Positions 52,517 to 61,585 of a stretch of DNA of 64,000 bases are shown here, one piece after another (positions within the stretch are counted from its first letter, which is position 1; the number at the start of each line of letters is the position of its first letter). This stretch comes from Bryobacteraceae bacterium. GTDB lineage: Bacteria > Acidobacteriota > Terriglobia > Bryobacterales > Bryobacteraceae. The stretch covers positions 1,240,001 to 1,304,000 of the forward strand of contig JAWKHH010000003.1 in NCBI GenBank assembly GCA_041394945.1, given 5' to 3'. The notes beneath the pieces were generated by a model, which did not search any database, was not told the origin of the DNA, and was given only the letters and a program-made list of their open reading frames with translations. The translations under genes and the position numbers were made by a program.

Positions 52517-53191
52517 GTGTTCTTTAAGGACATGGCGGCAGTGATGACGCTGAACCAGATCGGAAGGGAAACCGAGCCACCGGCTGGCGTGGACGCATCG
52601 GCAGGCGTGGACTACGACGCGCGGCTGATGCTTGAGGTGCGCGGCGGCAGCACAGCGTGTTTCGCCCTCTTGCTTGAGCGGCACCGCAACCCGGTGATCC
52701 ATTTCCTGTTCCGGATGGTGCAGAATCAGGCGGTGGCGGAGGAGTTGGCGCAGGAGGCGTTCCTGCGCGTGTACCGGTCCCGTGAATCGTACGAGCCGTC
52801 AGCGAAGTTTACAACCTGGCTCTTTCGGATCGCCACCCATTTGGCGTTAAATTGGCTTCGAGACAATCGCCGGGAACGCGGACAGGAGAGCCTGGACCAG
52901 GAATTGGCGGAAGGCATGGTGCGGCAGGTCCCGGACCGCGTGCCGAACGTGGAGCAATCGATGGTCGCCGATGCGCGTCTGGACGAAGTGCGGCGTGCGA
53001 TCCAACTGCTTCCCGAGAAACAACGGGCGGCGGTGATCATGCATAAGTATCAGGAGCTTGACTACACGCAGATCGCCCTGGTGCTCGGATGCTCGGAGGC
53101 GGCGCTCAAGTCGCTGCTGTTCCGCGCGTATGAAACGCTGCGGGCGCGGCTGGCGCACTTGAACCGGGCTGCGGTTCGGACCGAAGCCTAG
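52517..53191 (+). CDS. RpoE-like ECF sigma factor
   Basis: 224 residues from a GTG at 52517; ATGs at 52532 and 52544 are equally possible starts (AAGGA at 52526-52530 is too close to the first and 13 nt from the second). Region 2 has FRMVQNQAVAEELAQEAFLRVYRSR and FTTWLFRIATHLALNWLRDNRRERG; region 4 has LPEKQRAAVIMHKYQELDYTQIALVLGCSEAALKSLLFRAYETLRARL. The gene is followed by a zinc-binding anti-sigma-like gene and a DUF3106-like gene on the same strand, the usual sigma/anti-sigma operon. Confidence 0.93.
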   Translation: MFFKDMAAVMTLNQIGRETEPPAGVDASAGVDYDARLMLEVRGGSTACFALLLERHRNPVIHFLFRMVQNQAVAEELAQEAFLRVYRSRESYEPSAKFTTWLFRIATHLALNWLRDNRRERGQESLDQELAEGMVRQVPDRVPNVEQSMVADARLDEVRRAIQLLPEKQRAAVIMHKYQELDYTQIALVLGCSEAALKSLLFRAYETLRARLAHLNRAAVRTEA

Positions 53192-53248
53192 GTCCGGGCG
53201 GTCGACGATCGGTTCGGTGAGGAAAGTTCAGGAAAGGAGGGAAGACAG

Positions 53249-53788
53249 ATGATCGGCAACAAGACCGGCGGCCGCGGCCAGGAGCGCTGTCCTCTCCAGG
53301 ATCCGGAGTTCGCGTCCATCCTGCTGGAGTATTGTGACCGGGTGTTGGCCCCGGAAACGGCGAAGACGCTGGAAGCGCACTTCGAAGTGTGTTCCGCCTG
53401 CCGGGAGGCGGTGGAGGCGCAACGGGCGGTTTGGACCGCACTGGACGAGTTCAAGCCGGAGCACGTGGGCGGCGATTTCGACAAGGCGGTGCTCGCGCGC
53501 GTCGAAGGCGAGGCGCGGTCCGCCCGCCGCATGCCGTGGAGCCGGATGCTTGCGTTCCCGCGTCTGCCGGCGGGACCGGCGATTCCGATGGCCGCGGCGG
53601 CGCTGGTGCTGATGGCGGTGGCGCTCTTCCGGCCAGGCGTTCCGGGCGAAACCGAGGATGGCGCGCGGTTCCTGAAGTCGGACCTGGTGGTGGACGTCGA
53701 GCAGGTGGACCGCAGCCTCGACGACATGGAAATGTTGCGGCAGTTGGGGCTCGCCTCGAACGAAGAGGTCGAACCGCGCACGTTGTAG
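53249..53788 (+). CDS. Membrane anti-sigma factor with zinc-finger motif
   Basis: 179 residues; AAGGAGGG 7 nt before the ATG. The N-terminal cytoplasmic part holds the ZAS-type motif HFEVCSAC (H44, C48, C51). A membrane helix follows at about 109-127 (GPAIPMAAAALVLMAVALF), then a short periplasmic tail with VDVEQVDRSLDDMEML. It should bind and inhibit the sigma factor encoded 57 bp upstream. Confidence 0.85.
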   Translation: MIGNKTGGRGQERCPLQDPEFASILLEYCDRVLAPETAKTLEAHFEVCSACREAVEAQRAVWTALDEFKPEHVGGDFDKAVLARVEGEARSARRMPWSRMLAFPRLPAGPAIPMAAAALVLMAVALFRPGVPGETEDGARFLKSDLVVDVEQVDRSLDDMEMLRQLGLASNEEVEPRTL

Positions 53789-53810
53789 TGCGCAACGGGT
53801 ATCAGGCGCA

Positions 53811-54389
53811 ATGTCTTGGAAGGCGATTTGGGTTGTTGCGGCGCTGGCGGCGTCGCTCGGTCCGGCGGTGTCTCCGGTCGAGGCCCAACTGCGTCCGCGA
53901 GTGGGCTTCGGAAGGAAGCTGCCTGTAGGCAGGGGAGCGCGGCGGAACCCGGCGCAGCTCAAAAAGCAAATCAAGCGGATCAACGGGTTGACTCCCGAGG
54001 AACGGTCCCGCCTGCTCGAGCGGCTGCCTCCGGAGCGACGGAAGGAAGCCGAGAAGCGGCTGCAGCGGTTCAACGACCTGAAGCCGGATGAGCAGGACCG
54101 GCTGCTGCGCCAGTACTCGGCGTTCCAGGATGAATCGCCCGAACGGCAGCACGAGGTTCGGCGGCTGTGGAGCCGCTTCAACCAGCTCCCGGACGATCGC
54201 AAGCCCGTGGTGCGCGATGAAGTGCAATCCCTGCGCAGAATGGCGCCGGAGGAGCGTTCGGACCGGATGGAGTCCACCGAGTTCCGCGATAAGTTCGACG
54301 CCAAGGAGCGGCGCTTCCTCGGAGACATGGCGAAGACGTTCGAGCCGGAGGAGGCGGCCGTGGAGCCCGAGCAGGACCAGCCCGAGTAG
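53811..54389 (+). CDS. Exported DUF3106-like helical protein
   Basis: 192 residues with signal peptide (ending VEAQ). The mature part is highly charged and helical, with repeats centred on LTPEERSRLLERLPPERRKE, LKPDEQDRLLRQYSAFQ, LPDDRKPVVRDEVQSLRRM and MAPEERSDRM, the pattern of DUF3106. Such proteins are common in the third position of sigma/anti-sigma operons and may act as periplasmic sensors, much as CpxP/Spy-like helical proteins do; that role is inference. Confidence 0.8.
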   Translation: MSWKAIWVVAALAASLGPAVSPVEAQLRPRVGFGRKLPVGRGARRNPAQLKKQIKRINGLTPEERSRLLERLPPERRKEAEKRLQRFNDLKPDEQDRLLRQYSAFQDESPERQHEVRRLWSRFNQLPDDRKPVVRDEVQSLRRMAPEERSDRMESTEFRDKFDAKERRFLGDMAKTFEPEEAAVEPEQDQPE

Positions 54390-54417
54390 GCAGCGCGGCG
54401 AATCGCTATTCTGGGAC

Positions 54418-55746
54418 TTGCGGGTCCTGTTGATTTCCACTTACGAGCTTGGGCGGCAGCCGTTCGGGTTGGCGTCGCCGGCGGCGATGCTCGAGGCGGC
54501 GGGGCACACGGTGGAATGCACGGACGCCTCGCTTGACCCGGTTTCGCTGAGCGCGGTGGAGCGCGCCGGCCTGATCGCGTTTCACCTTCCGATGCACACG
54601 GCAACGCGTTTGGCGTCGGGGTGGATTCCAAAAATCCGGGCCGCGAATCCGCGCGCGCACCTTTGCGGATATGGGCTCTACGCTCCTCTGAACGCGGAGT
54701 ATCTGCGCGGACTGGGTGTTCACACGCTCATCGGCGGCGAGTTCGAACGCGCTCTATGCGATCTGGCGGCGGCGCTCAATCGCGGCGCGGTGAACCAGCC
54801 GCCGCTTGTCACACTGGACCGCGTGGAGTTCGCCGTCCCGCGCCGCGACGGGCTCCCTCCCCTGGAGCGATACGCGCGATTGGTGAACGACGGGCGGCGC
54901 CTGGTGGCGGGATACACCGAGGCAAGCCGCGGCTGCAAGCATCTGTGCCGGCATTGTCCGGTGGTTCCGGTCTACCGGGGCAAGTTTCGCGTGGTGCCGG
55001 TGGAAACAGTGCTCGACGACGCCGAGCAGCAGGTAGCCTCCGGAGCGCGGCACATCACCTTCGGCGACCCGGACTTCTTCAATGGACCCGGCCACGCGCG
55101 GCGGATCATCGAGGCTTTCCCGGCGCGATTCGCCGGCGTTACCTACGACGTTACGATCAAGATCGAACACTTGCTGCGCCATCGAGACTTGCTGCCGATG
55201 CTCGCCCGGACCGGGTGCGCGTTCGTAACGAGCGCGGTCGAGTCCGTGGACGACGCCGTGCTCGAGCGGCTCGACAAGGGTCACACGCGGGCGGATTTTC
55301 TGGAGGCGGCGGCATTGTGCCGCGAGGCGGGCGTGCCCCTTTCGCCGACGTTCATCCCGTTCACGCCCTGGACGACGCTCGGGGGCTACCGGGAACTGCT
55401 TGCGACGATCGCGGAACTGGGCTTGGTAAAGCATGTCGCACCGGTGCAGTTCGCTCTGCGCCTGCTGATTCCGAATGGGTCCCTACTGCTGGATCTGAAC
55501 GAAGTGCGTGCGCGAGTGGAGCGGTTCGACCCGGCTTCTTTGACTTGGCGCTGGAGGCATCCGGACCCGGAAGTGGACCGGTTGGCCGAAGCGGCGCTTC
55601 GGCTGGTGGACACGATGGAAAAGCAGGGCGCGAGCCGGGAGACGGCGTTCACTGCCGTGTGGAAGCTGGCCCATGGGAAGGCCCCGGATTTTCACTTACC
55701 GGCCAGGGCGGCGATTCCCTACCTCACCGAGCCTTGGTACTGTTGA
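54418..55746 (+). CDS. Radical SAM protein with B12-binding-like N-terminal domain
   Basis: 442 residues from a TTG at 54418 (LRVLLISTYELGRQPFGL); no better start exists nearby, and the frame extends upstream only over the preceding gene. Residues 1-120 resemble the Rossmann-like B12-binding domain of radical SAM class B enzymes, but the DxHxxG cobalamin motif is not seen. Radical SAM cluster motif CKHLCRHC (CxxxCxxC) near residue 180 (ASRGCKHLCRHCPVVPVYRG), followed by ITFGDPDFFNGP and SAVESVDDAVLERLDKGHT. TIM-barrel spacing is normal. CUUAEP-like proteins of this layout have unknown substrates. Its gene is 28 bp after the DUF3106-like gene. Confidence 0.85.
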   Translation: MRVLLISTYELGRQPFGLASPAAMLEAAGHTVECTDASLDPVSLSAVERAGLIAFHLPMHTATRLASGWIPKIRAANPRAHLCGYGLYAPLNAEYLRGLGVHTLIGGEFERALCDLAAALNRGAVNQPPLVTLDRVEFAVPRRDGLPPLERYARLVNDGRRLVAGYTEASRGCKHLCRHCPVVPVYRGKFRVVPVETVLDDAEQQVASGARHITFGDPDFFNGPGHARRIIEAFPARFAGVTYDVTIKIEHLLRHRDLLPMLARTGCAFVTSAVESVDDAVLERLDKGHTRADFLEAAALCREAGVPLSPTFIPFTPWTTLGGYRELLATIAELGLVKHVAPVQFALRLLIPNGSLLLDLNEVRARVERFDPASLTWRWRHPDPEVDRLAEAALRLVDTMEKQGASRETAFTAVWKLAHGKAPDFHLPARAAIPYLTEPWYC

Positions 55747-55797
55747 GCGGAGCCGGTGCAGGAGCAGGTGGCTCTTGTGTAGGAGATGGAAGAGACG

Positions 55798-56460
55798 ATG
55801 AAGTCAGGCGCAATCACGCATCTGGCCGCGTTGGCCGTTGTCGTGGCTTCCGTGCCCGGCAGCGGGTATGGCCAAACGGATACGGCGGCTCCGATCGACA
55901 CCACCCTCTGCGAGCTCAAGCAGGCGCCAGAAGAATTCAATGGCAAGATGATTCGGGTTCGGGCGACGATTGTATCGGGCTTTGAAGTGGGTGGCCTGAA
56001 TGACAAATCATGCGACGCCTTCCTGCTCTTGGACGTTGACGGCTTCCGTGACTTGGAAAAGCGCGCCGGAGAGTTCGCGTTCATTCGCTCGCCGTCCGAG
56101 GCGGACCATCCAAAGCGGCTGAAGTGGAGGCGCCTCCGGATGCCATCTCCGGTTGAACCCACGCACGATGCATCGTATGGCCGCTATCGTACCTATCAGC
56201 GTCAGCGGTTCATTGGAGAAGACGGCGGCGCGTGCTTCCGTTGCCCCTTGTTTGAGCTCACGGCAACTGTTGTCGGCAGGTTCGACTGGCTCGAGCAGCT
56301 ATTCGTAGCCTACAGGGAGAATCAGAACGACAAGCCGAGCGTTTACGGAGTGGGTTTCGGACATCTCAACGCTTCCCGCACGCGGCTCGTCTGGCAGTCT
56401 GTGAGCGATGTCGTTGCGACACCGATCGATCCGGCTATCTATCAGAGTGGGCATCGTTGA
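55798..56460 (+). CDS. Exported protein of unknown function, OB-fold-like
   Basis: 220 residues from the ATG at 55798, where the signal peptide starts (MKSGAITHLAALAVVVAS...GYGQT); an upstream ATG at 55786 abuts an AGGAG and is less likely. The region TTLCELKQAPEEFNGKMIRVRA and SGFEVGGLNDKSCDAFLLL resembles Acidobacterial exported proteins of OB-like fold in which Cys residues near these positions are conserved. Another Cys pair occurs at GGACFRCPLFELTATVVG. Function unknown; the ATP-grasp gene begins 3 bp after its stop. Confidence 0.65.
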   Translation: MKSGAITHLAALAVVVASVPGSGYGQTDTAAPIDTTLCELKQAPEEFNGKMIRVRATIVSGFEVGGLNDKSCDAFLLLDVDGFRDLEKRAGEFAFIRSPSEADHPKRLKWRRLRMPSPVEPTHDASYGRYRTYQRQRFIGEDGGACFRCPLFELTATVVGRFDWLEQLFVAYRENQNDKPSVYGVGFGHLNASRTRLVWQSVSDVVATPIDPAIYQSGHR

Positions 56461-56463
56461 GCT

Positions 56464-57741
56464 GTGGGTGCGCCAATCGAGTTGAGCGGGAAACGCGTCC
56501 TGATCGTGGCGGCCACCACCGGCTACCAGACCCGCGTCTTCGCCGACGCCGCGCGCGCACTCGGCGTCGAACCGGTTCTCGCTACCGATCGCTGCGGACG
56601 CCTCGACGATCCCTGGGGCGACAATGCCATCCCGGTGAAGTTCGACCGTCCCGAGCATTCCGCCGCGAAGCTCGACCTGCGCGTCGACGGCGTCGTCGCC
56701 GTCGGGGACCGCCCGGCATATCTGGCGGCGCTCTACGCCGCCCGCATGGGTCTGCCGTTTCATCCGCCGGCCGCCGTGGCGGCGGCGCGGAACAAGTACG
56801 AGGCGAGGGAACGGTTCCGCTCGGCCGGACTCCCGGTTCGCGGCTACCGTCGCCTGCCGCTCGACGCAAACGCGGAAGCGGCTGCCGCGGAGTTCGCCTT
56901 TCCAGTGGTGTTGAAGCCGCTGGGGCTCTCCGGGTCGCGCGGCGTGATCCGCGCCGATGGCATCGCCGGCTTCGTCACCGCCTGGGAGCGCATCCGGCGC
57001 ATTCTCGACGAACCGGAGATCCGGCGTCTGCACGATCCCGCCGATCGCTTCGTGCAAGTGGAGGCATTCATTCCCGGGCGCGAGGTCGCACTCGAGGGAA
57101 TCGTGCGGCGCGGCGCGCTACACGTGGTGACGATCTTCGAAAAGCCCGACCCGCTCGATGGGCCGTTCTTCGAAGAGACAATCTACGTGGCGCCAGCGCG
57201 GGAGACCGCGGGAATCACCGCGGCGGCACGCCAAGCGGTGGCCGCGTTGGGTTTCACCGACGGTCCGGTGCATGCGGAGATGCGAGCAAACGAGGAAGGA
57301 GTGTGGATGCTCGAAGCCGCCCCGCGCCCGATCGGTGGACTGTGCGCCAAGGCCGTGCGCGTTTGCCGGGAGGGCCGGGAAGCGTCGCTCGAGGAACTGG
57401 TCCTGCGCGCTGCGCTCGGCGAGGATCCGGCCGAGTGGACGCTCGTGCCCGGCGCGAGCGGCGTCATGATGATCCCGATTCCGCGCGATGGCGTCTACGC
57501 GGGTGTGCGCGGCGAGGGAGACGCGGCGGCGGTGCCGGGCATCACGGAAGTGACGATCACGGCGAAGGAGGGGCAGCGGATGCGGCCGTTGCCCGAGGGG
57601 TCGAGCTACCTTGGGTTCCTGTTCGCGCGCGGAGAATCCAACGAGGCCGTGGAACAGGCATTGCGGAAGGCGCACGGGCGGCTCACGTTCGACCTCCGTA
57701 CAACCTTGCCCGCGCTGCACCCGCAACGACGCCGGGTCTGA
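56464..57741 (+). CDS. ATP-grasp ligase, L-amino-acid-ligase type
   Basis: 425 residues from a GTG at 56464 (start not certain). The N-terminal part (RVLIVAATTGYQTRVFADAA) is a Rossmann-like pre-ATP-grasp domain; the ATP-grasp core follows (FPVVLKPLGLSGSRGVIRAD, VQVEAFIPGREVALEG, VWMLEAAPRPIGG with the metal-binding Glu); the C-terminus resembles the LAL_C2 domain (ASGVMMIPIPRDGVYAGVRG). Members join amino acids or other carboxylates to amines with ATP. Substrate unknown. The gene is close behind an exported protein gene, and no nonribosomal or siderophore pathway is evident. Confidence 0.85.
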   Translation: MGAPIELSGKRVLIVAATTGYQTRVFADAARALGVEPVLATDRCGRLDDPWGDNAIPVKFDRPEHSAAKLDLRVDGVVAVGDRPAYLAALYAARMGLPFHPPAAVAAARNKYEARERFRSAGLPVRGYRRLPLDANAEAAAAEFAFPVVLKPLGLSGSRGVIRADGIAGFVTAWERIRRILDEPEIRRLHDPADRFVQVEAFIPGREVALEGIVRRGALHVVTIFEKPDPLDGPFFEETIYVAPARETAGITAAARQAVAALGFTDGPVHAEMRANEEGVWMLEAAPRPIGGLCAKAVRVCREGREASLEELVLRAALGEDPAEWTLVPGASGVMMIPIPRDGVYAGVRGEGDAAAVPGITEVTITAKEGQRMRPLPEGSSYLGFLFARGESNEAVEQALRKAHGRLTFDLRTTLPALHPQRRRV

Positions 57742-57756
57742 ACCGCGAGCGGTGCG

Positions 57757-58578
57757 TTAGGAACGCAGGCGCCGCAGGAACGGGACGCTTGCCTCCATCA
57801 GCGGCAGATCCATCTCGACAAAGTAGTTCTTCACGCCGGCCTCACGCGCGACCCCGAACAGGACCTTCCAGTCGATCGAACCCTTGCCGATCGCCGTCAT
57901 CCCCTTGGTCGCCGGATCGTAATCCTGCAGGTGCAGCGACGCAGCGCGGTTACCCAGCTTCCGCAGCGTCGCCACAGGATCTACGCCCATGCTCACTACC
58001 CACACCTGAAACTGCATCTTCACGAGCTTCGGGTCGAGTTCGGCAAGCAACCGGTCGTAGATCAGCGCTCCGTCAAGCTTCTCGAACTCGACATTGTGAT
58101 TGTGGAAAATGGTCTGCATGCCGGCCTTGTGAATCTCCTCAGCGGCGCGGTTGATCTCGCCCGCGCGGGCGATCCACCGCTCGAGAGTCGCGTTGCGCAG
58201 CGAGAACGTGGCGAGCACCATTTGTTTCAGCCCAAGCCCGCGCGCGTACTCAATTGTGCGGCCGATGGCATCCGGTTGAAATTCAGCGGGTTTGTAGTGG
58301 CTGCTCTCGCACCGCAGCCCGGCGGCTTCGATCCGTCTGCGGACCTCACGCGGATCCTGATCCGCCAGCGCCCCGAAGCCCTCCTTGATGTACCCGTGCG
58401 GCGAACAAAGTTCGATCGCCTGAAACCCGGCAGCCGCAAGCTGGCGAAGGGCGCCATCGAAATCGGCCTCGATCGCCTTGCGCACCGGGTACGTCTGGCA
58501 GCCGATCGGCAGACCCAGTGGCGCGGCCATGAGCGCGCCCGCTGCGGCCGCGGCGAACTCACGGCGTGTCGGTTTCAC
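57757..58578 (-). CDS. Sugar phosphate isomerase/epimerase-like TIM-barrel protein with Tat-type signal
   Basis: 273 residues. N-terminal twin-arginine-like leader (MKPTRREFAAAAAGALMAAP). The body follows the AP-endonuclease-2/xylose-isomerase-like TIM barrel (LAAAGFQAIELCSPHGYIKEG, LKQMVLATFSL, IFHNHNVEFEKLDG, LKMQFQVWVVSMGVDP-like metal site region, SLHLQDYDPATKGMTAIG). These proteins act on sugars in the periplasm in Acidobacteria and Planctomycetes. Its start overlaps the stop of the isochorismatase-like gene by 4 bp; it is the last gene of a three-gene minus-strand operon. Confidence 0.88.
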   Translation of the reverse strand: MKPTRREFAAAAAGALMAAPLGLPIGCQTYPVRKAIEADFDGALRQLAAAGFQAIELCSPHGYIKEGFGALADQDPREVRRRIEAAGLRCESSHYKPAEFQPDAIGRTIEYARGLGLKQMVLATFSLRNATLERWIARAGEINRAAEEIHKAGMQTIFHNHNVEFEKLDGALIYDRLLAELDPKLVKMQFQVWVVSMGVDPVATLRKLGNRAASLHLQDYDPATKGMTAIGKGSIDWKVLFGVAREAGVKNYFVEMDLPLMEASVPFLRRLRS

Positions 58579-59450
58579 GCGCGCGCCCCTTTCGTCACCG
58601 GGTTATCGGAACCCGGCGCGACACGCGTCAGGTCGTCGCTCAGAATCGAGGGGCACCACGTCCGCTCGATGTGCTCGATCACCAGTTCCGTGCCGCGGGC
58701 GTGGCTGACGAAGGGGCGCGCGCGCGGATCGTACATCGCGTCGGTGAGATCGCGCGCGAGCACGACTTCGAAGCCGAGCCGAGTCATTTGCCGTGCGCCG
58801 AAGCCGCGGTTGAGGATGCAGATATTGGTGTGCACGCCCATCAACACGATCTTGTCGATCTGCTCCTGCCTGCAGAAATTGTAGATCTCCTGCCCGCTCT
58901 CGCTGACGCCGTCGAAACCGACGACATCAATGGCCGGATGTTCGCGCGTCCACGGATACGGCGGACCGGAGAACTTCACCGGATTCGGATCGTCGCACCC
59001 ACCGGCCGAGTCGTCAATCGGGAAATTGCGTTCCTCGTCCGGAACGCGCGGGCAGCGGCTGATAATGGGGAACGGCGAGGCAACGGTGGGGGCGGCTTTC
59101 ATGCGCTCGCGCCACGGCGTGCCTTCGTAGAACTTCATCGTGTCCGAAGGCGCATGGATGATCATCGCGCCGAGGCCGCGCGCCGCGCCGATCACCTGAT
59201 TCATCCTCGGCGCCATCAACCCGACTCGCTGTGCCGACAGCGCGCAGTGGTGCGCATCCCACATGTCGCAGATGACGATCGCCGTTCGGGCCACCGGCCA
59301 TTCCAGCACCTTCTCCGAAGGGCCCGCCTTCGTCCGGCTCCGTGCGCGCAGCCGCAGCGTTCCCGGGACTTTCGGGCGGTTCGGCATCCGGCCGTTGCCT
59401 CGCGCCATGGCCGCGGGCAACATTGTGAGTAACGTTCGGCGATCAAGCAT
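58575..59450 (-). CDS. Isochorismatase-like cysteine hydrolase
   Basis: 291 residues with a short leader (MLDRRTLLTMLPAAMARG). Catalytic triad elements of the family are visible: Asp in TAIVICDMWDAHHC, a Lys in the region ERMKAAPT, and nucleophile Cys in VLMGVHTNICILNRGFG. Reactions in this family range from isochorismate to nicotinamide and carbamoyl hydrolysis; the substrate is not predictable. It lies between the propeller gene (5 bp upstream) and the TIM-barrel gene (4-bp overlap), so all three should be cotranscribed. Confidence 0.9.
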   Translation of the reverse strand: MLDRRTLLTMLPAAMARGNGRMPNRPKVPGTLRLRARSRTKAGPSEKVLEWPVARTAIVICDMWDAHHCALSAQRVGLMAPRMNQVIGAARGLGAMIIHAPSDTMKFYEGTPWRERMKAAPTVASPFPIISRCPRVPDEERNFPIDDSAGGCDDPNPVKFSGPPYPWTREHPAIDVVGFDGVSESGQEIYNFCRQEQIDKIVLMGVHTNICILNRGFGARQMTRLGFEVVLARDLTDAMYDPRARPFVSHARGTELVIEHIERTWCPSILSDDLTRVAPGSDNPVTKGARA

Positions 59451-59455
59451 GCGGG

Positions 59456-60811
59456 TTACCTCCGTTTCAACATACCGCTGGTGACACGCTTGGGAACCGC
59501 GCCCACCGGAATCGTCTTCACTAATTTGAATGTCTTGTTGTCGACGACGACGGTGGTATCGTCGCCGGCCACCGCGACATAGACATTCTTGCCATCCGGC
59601 GGGATCGTGAGCCAGTCCGGATGGCTGCCCACCTTTACGAACGCGAGCAACTTACACTCGGGCAGCGAATACGCCGCGATCGCGCCGTAGTGCTTGCTCG
59701 TCGCCCAAAGCAGTTTGCCGTCCGGCGTGATCGCCAGCCCGTGCGACGGCGAACCCTGCAGCCCTTCGAGTTCCTTGTGTTCGCCCGGCGGATCGGGCAG
59801 CGCCACCCGGCGCACTTCCTTGCGCGCGGCGAAGTCGACGACGGCGAAGCCATGGAAGTCGGAAAGCTGGACGATGATCTCTTTCGTGGAGCCGTCCCGG
59901 TTGGTGGTAAACACCATCGGGCGGATGCCGGCGCTGAGCGTCAGGGTCCAGGCGAGCGACTTCGCGGCGGCGTCGATCACGCTGATCGTCTTGCCGGCGA
60001 TCGATCCGGCCACCACCCACTTGCCGTCGGGCGTGACGTAGACGTTGTGGACCTCGCCCCTCACCGGGATCGTCTTCGCATTCCGGAGCTCGCCTGTATC
60101 GATGGCGTCCACGGCGCCGTCTCCTTCGCGGATACCCACCCAAACCCACTTACCGTCGCGCGAGACATCGACGTTGTTCGGGTGGCCGCTAAGCGGAATG
60201 CGGCTCGACACCCGCAGAGTCGCCGCATCGACGACGTCGAGCGTCGCGCGCGCCTCGTCGGTCACATAAATCCGGCGGCCATCCGGCGCGACCACCAGCC
60301 CGTGCGGCGCCTCGACGCCATGAATGACGTCGACCACCTCGTTCGCCGCGGGATCGATCACATCAATGTTGTCGCCGGCCGAATTCGATTGCAGGATGCG
60401 CATCTCTGAGTCGGCGATCGTAGCACCGTTCACCCAAGCGGCCAGAGAGCGCCATTCCGGGTCGGCTGTCGATCCCCAATGCTTGCCTCCGGCGTGGAAG
60501 TGGTCGCCCCCGGCCGCCCGCGCAAGCGGGTGGAGCAGGAAGCGGCTCTTCATCGGATCGCCCGGCCTGACAAACTGTTTCCATGCCGTGTAGTTCGTAC
60601 GCGACTGCGCTTCGTTCCACGTCTCCGCGCCGCGGGCGAGCGGCTCGAGCGGCGGGATGCGACGAGTGTGGCAGGACACGCACCGGGCGTGTCCTGCGCG
60701 CTTGGCAAGAAAGATAGGTTGGACGCGCTGGCGGAAGAATTCGAAATCGAGTTGCGGTCGGGATTGCGCGAAGGCGCTGGCAGCGAAAAGCGCAACGGCG
60801 GCGAGGCGCAT
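59456..60811 (-). CDS. YncE-like beta-propeller protein with heme-binding N-terminus
   Basis: 451 residues from the ATG at 60811, where the signal peptide begins (MRLAAVALFAASAFAQ); an upstream ATG at 60865 adds a non-signal segment. A single CVSCH motif (44-48) near the N-terminus suggests a covalently bound heme in a small domain (about 20-140: FEFFRQRVQPIFLAKRAGHA). The rest is a seven-bladed YVTN-type propeller (DVIDPAANEVVDVIHGVEAP, IYVTDEARATLDVVDAATL, WVWVGIREGDGAVDAID, VVAGSIAGKTISVID). Promoter-proximal gene of the operon, divergent from the DUF1080 gene by 124 bp. Confidence 0.88.
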   Translation of the reverse strand: MRLAAVALFAASAFAQSRPQLDFEFFRQRVQPIFLAKRAGHARCVSCHTRRIPPLEPLARGAETWNEAQSRTNYTAWKQFVRPGDPMKSRFLLHPLARAAGGDHFHAGGKHWGSTADPEWRSLAAWVNGATIADSEMRILQSNSAGDNIDVIDPAANEVVDVIHGVEAPHGLVVAPDGRRIYVTDEARATLDVVDAATLRVSSRIPLSGHPNNVDVSRDGKWVWVGIREGDGAVDAIDTGELRNAKTIPVRGEVHNVYVTPDGKWVVAGSIAGKTISVIDAAAKSLAWTLTLSAGIRPMVFTTNRDGSTKEIIVQLSDFHGFAVVDFAARKEVRRVALPDPPGEHKELEGLQGSPSHGLAITPDGKLLWATSKHYGAIAAYSLPECKLLAFVKVGSHPDWLTIPPDGKNVYVAVAGDDTTVVVDNKTFKLVKTIPVGAVPKRVTSGMLKRR

Positions 60812-60935
60812 GGCGACGCTATTGTATCGAACGCTAGCAGCGAACGAAGCCGCCACCAGCGTCACCGCTCACGCGGGGTCTTGCCTCTCTACCCATCTCG
60901 CAGGGCTTTCGCGACACAGCACGCATAATAGGGGT

Positions 60936-61556
60936 GTGAAGATCGCCGTCCTCCTGCTGGCCGCCGCGTGCGCCCAGGCCGCCGACACCACGGCGTGGAC
61001 TCCGCTGTTTGACGGCAAGTCCCTCGACGGCTGGAAAGAGACGCAATTCACCGGCCGAGGCAACGTGGAAGTCCGCGACGGCGCGATCCACCTGGGGCGC
61101 GGCCGCATGACCGGCGTCACCCTCACGCGAGATTTCCCCCGCTCCGGTTACGAGATCCGCTTTGAAGCGGCGCGGATCGAGGGCAAGGACTTCTTCGCCG
61201 GCATCACATTCCCCGCCGGCGACTCCCACTGCACGTGGACCAGCGGCGGCTGGGACGGCGCCATGGTCGGGCTCTCGAACGTAGACGGTTACGACGCTTC
61301 CGAGAATGAAACCTCGAACGCGCGCGACTTCGAACAGGGGCGCTGGTACCGCTTCCGCCTGCGTGTGACGGCAGCCAGGATCGAAGCCTGGATCGACGAC
61401 TCCCTGGTGATCGAACTGGAGCTCTCGCACCACAAGGTAAGCCTCCGCTTCGACGAAACGGACCTCATGACGCCGCTTGGGTTCGCCTCCTACGCCACCC
61501 GTGGCGCTGTGCGGAACATCGAGTACCGGCGGGTGACCGAGGCATCCGGACCGTAA
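60936..61556 (+). CDS. Secreted DUF1080 (3-keto-disaccharide hydrolase-like) protein
   Basis: 206 residues from a GTG at 60936 with a short signal peptide (VKIAVLLLAAACAQAA). One DUF1080 domain: WTPLFDGKSLDGWKE, VRDGAIHLGRGRMTGV, YEIRFEAARIEGKDFFAGIT, WYRFRLRVTAARIEAWIDD, IEYRRV. This jelly-roll family includes enzymes that cleave 3-keto-sugars and many uncharacterised lectin-like members. The frame is open upstream to about 60657 but over the divergent gene, so the GTG with signal peptide is preferred. The Gfo/Idh/MocA gene lies 78 bp downstream, and 3-keto-sugar pathways often pair these two families. Confidence 0.88.
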   Translation: MKIAVLLLAAACAQAADTTAWTPLFDGKSLDGWKETQFTGRGNVEVRDGAIHLGRGRMTGVTLTRDFPRSGYEIRFEAARIEGKDFFAGITFPAGDSHCTWTSGGWDGAMVGLSNVDGYDASENETSNARDFEQGRWYRFRLRVTAARIEAWIDDSLVIELELSHHKVSLRFDETDLMTPLGFASYATRGAVRNIEYRRVTEASGP

Positions 61557-61585
61557 CCATTGCGACCTCCGGCGCGCCCACACTG

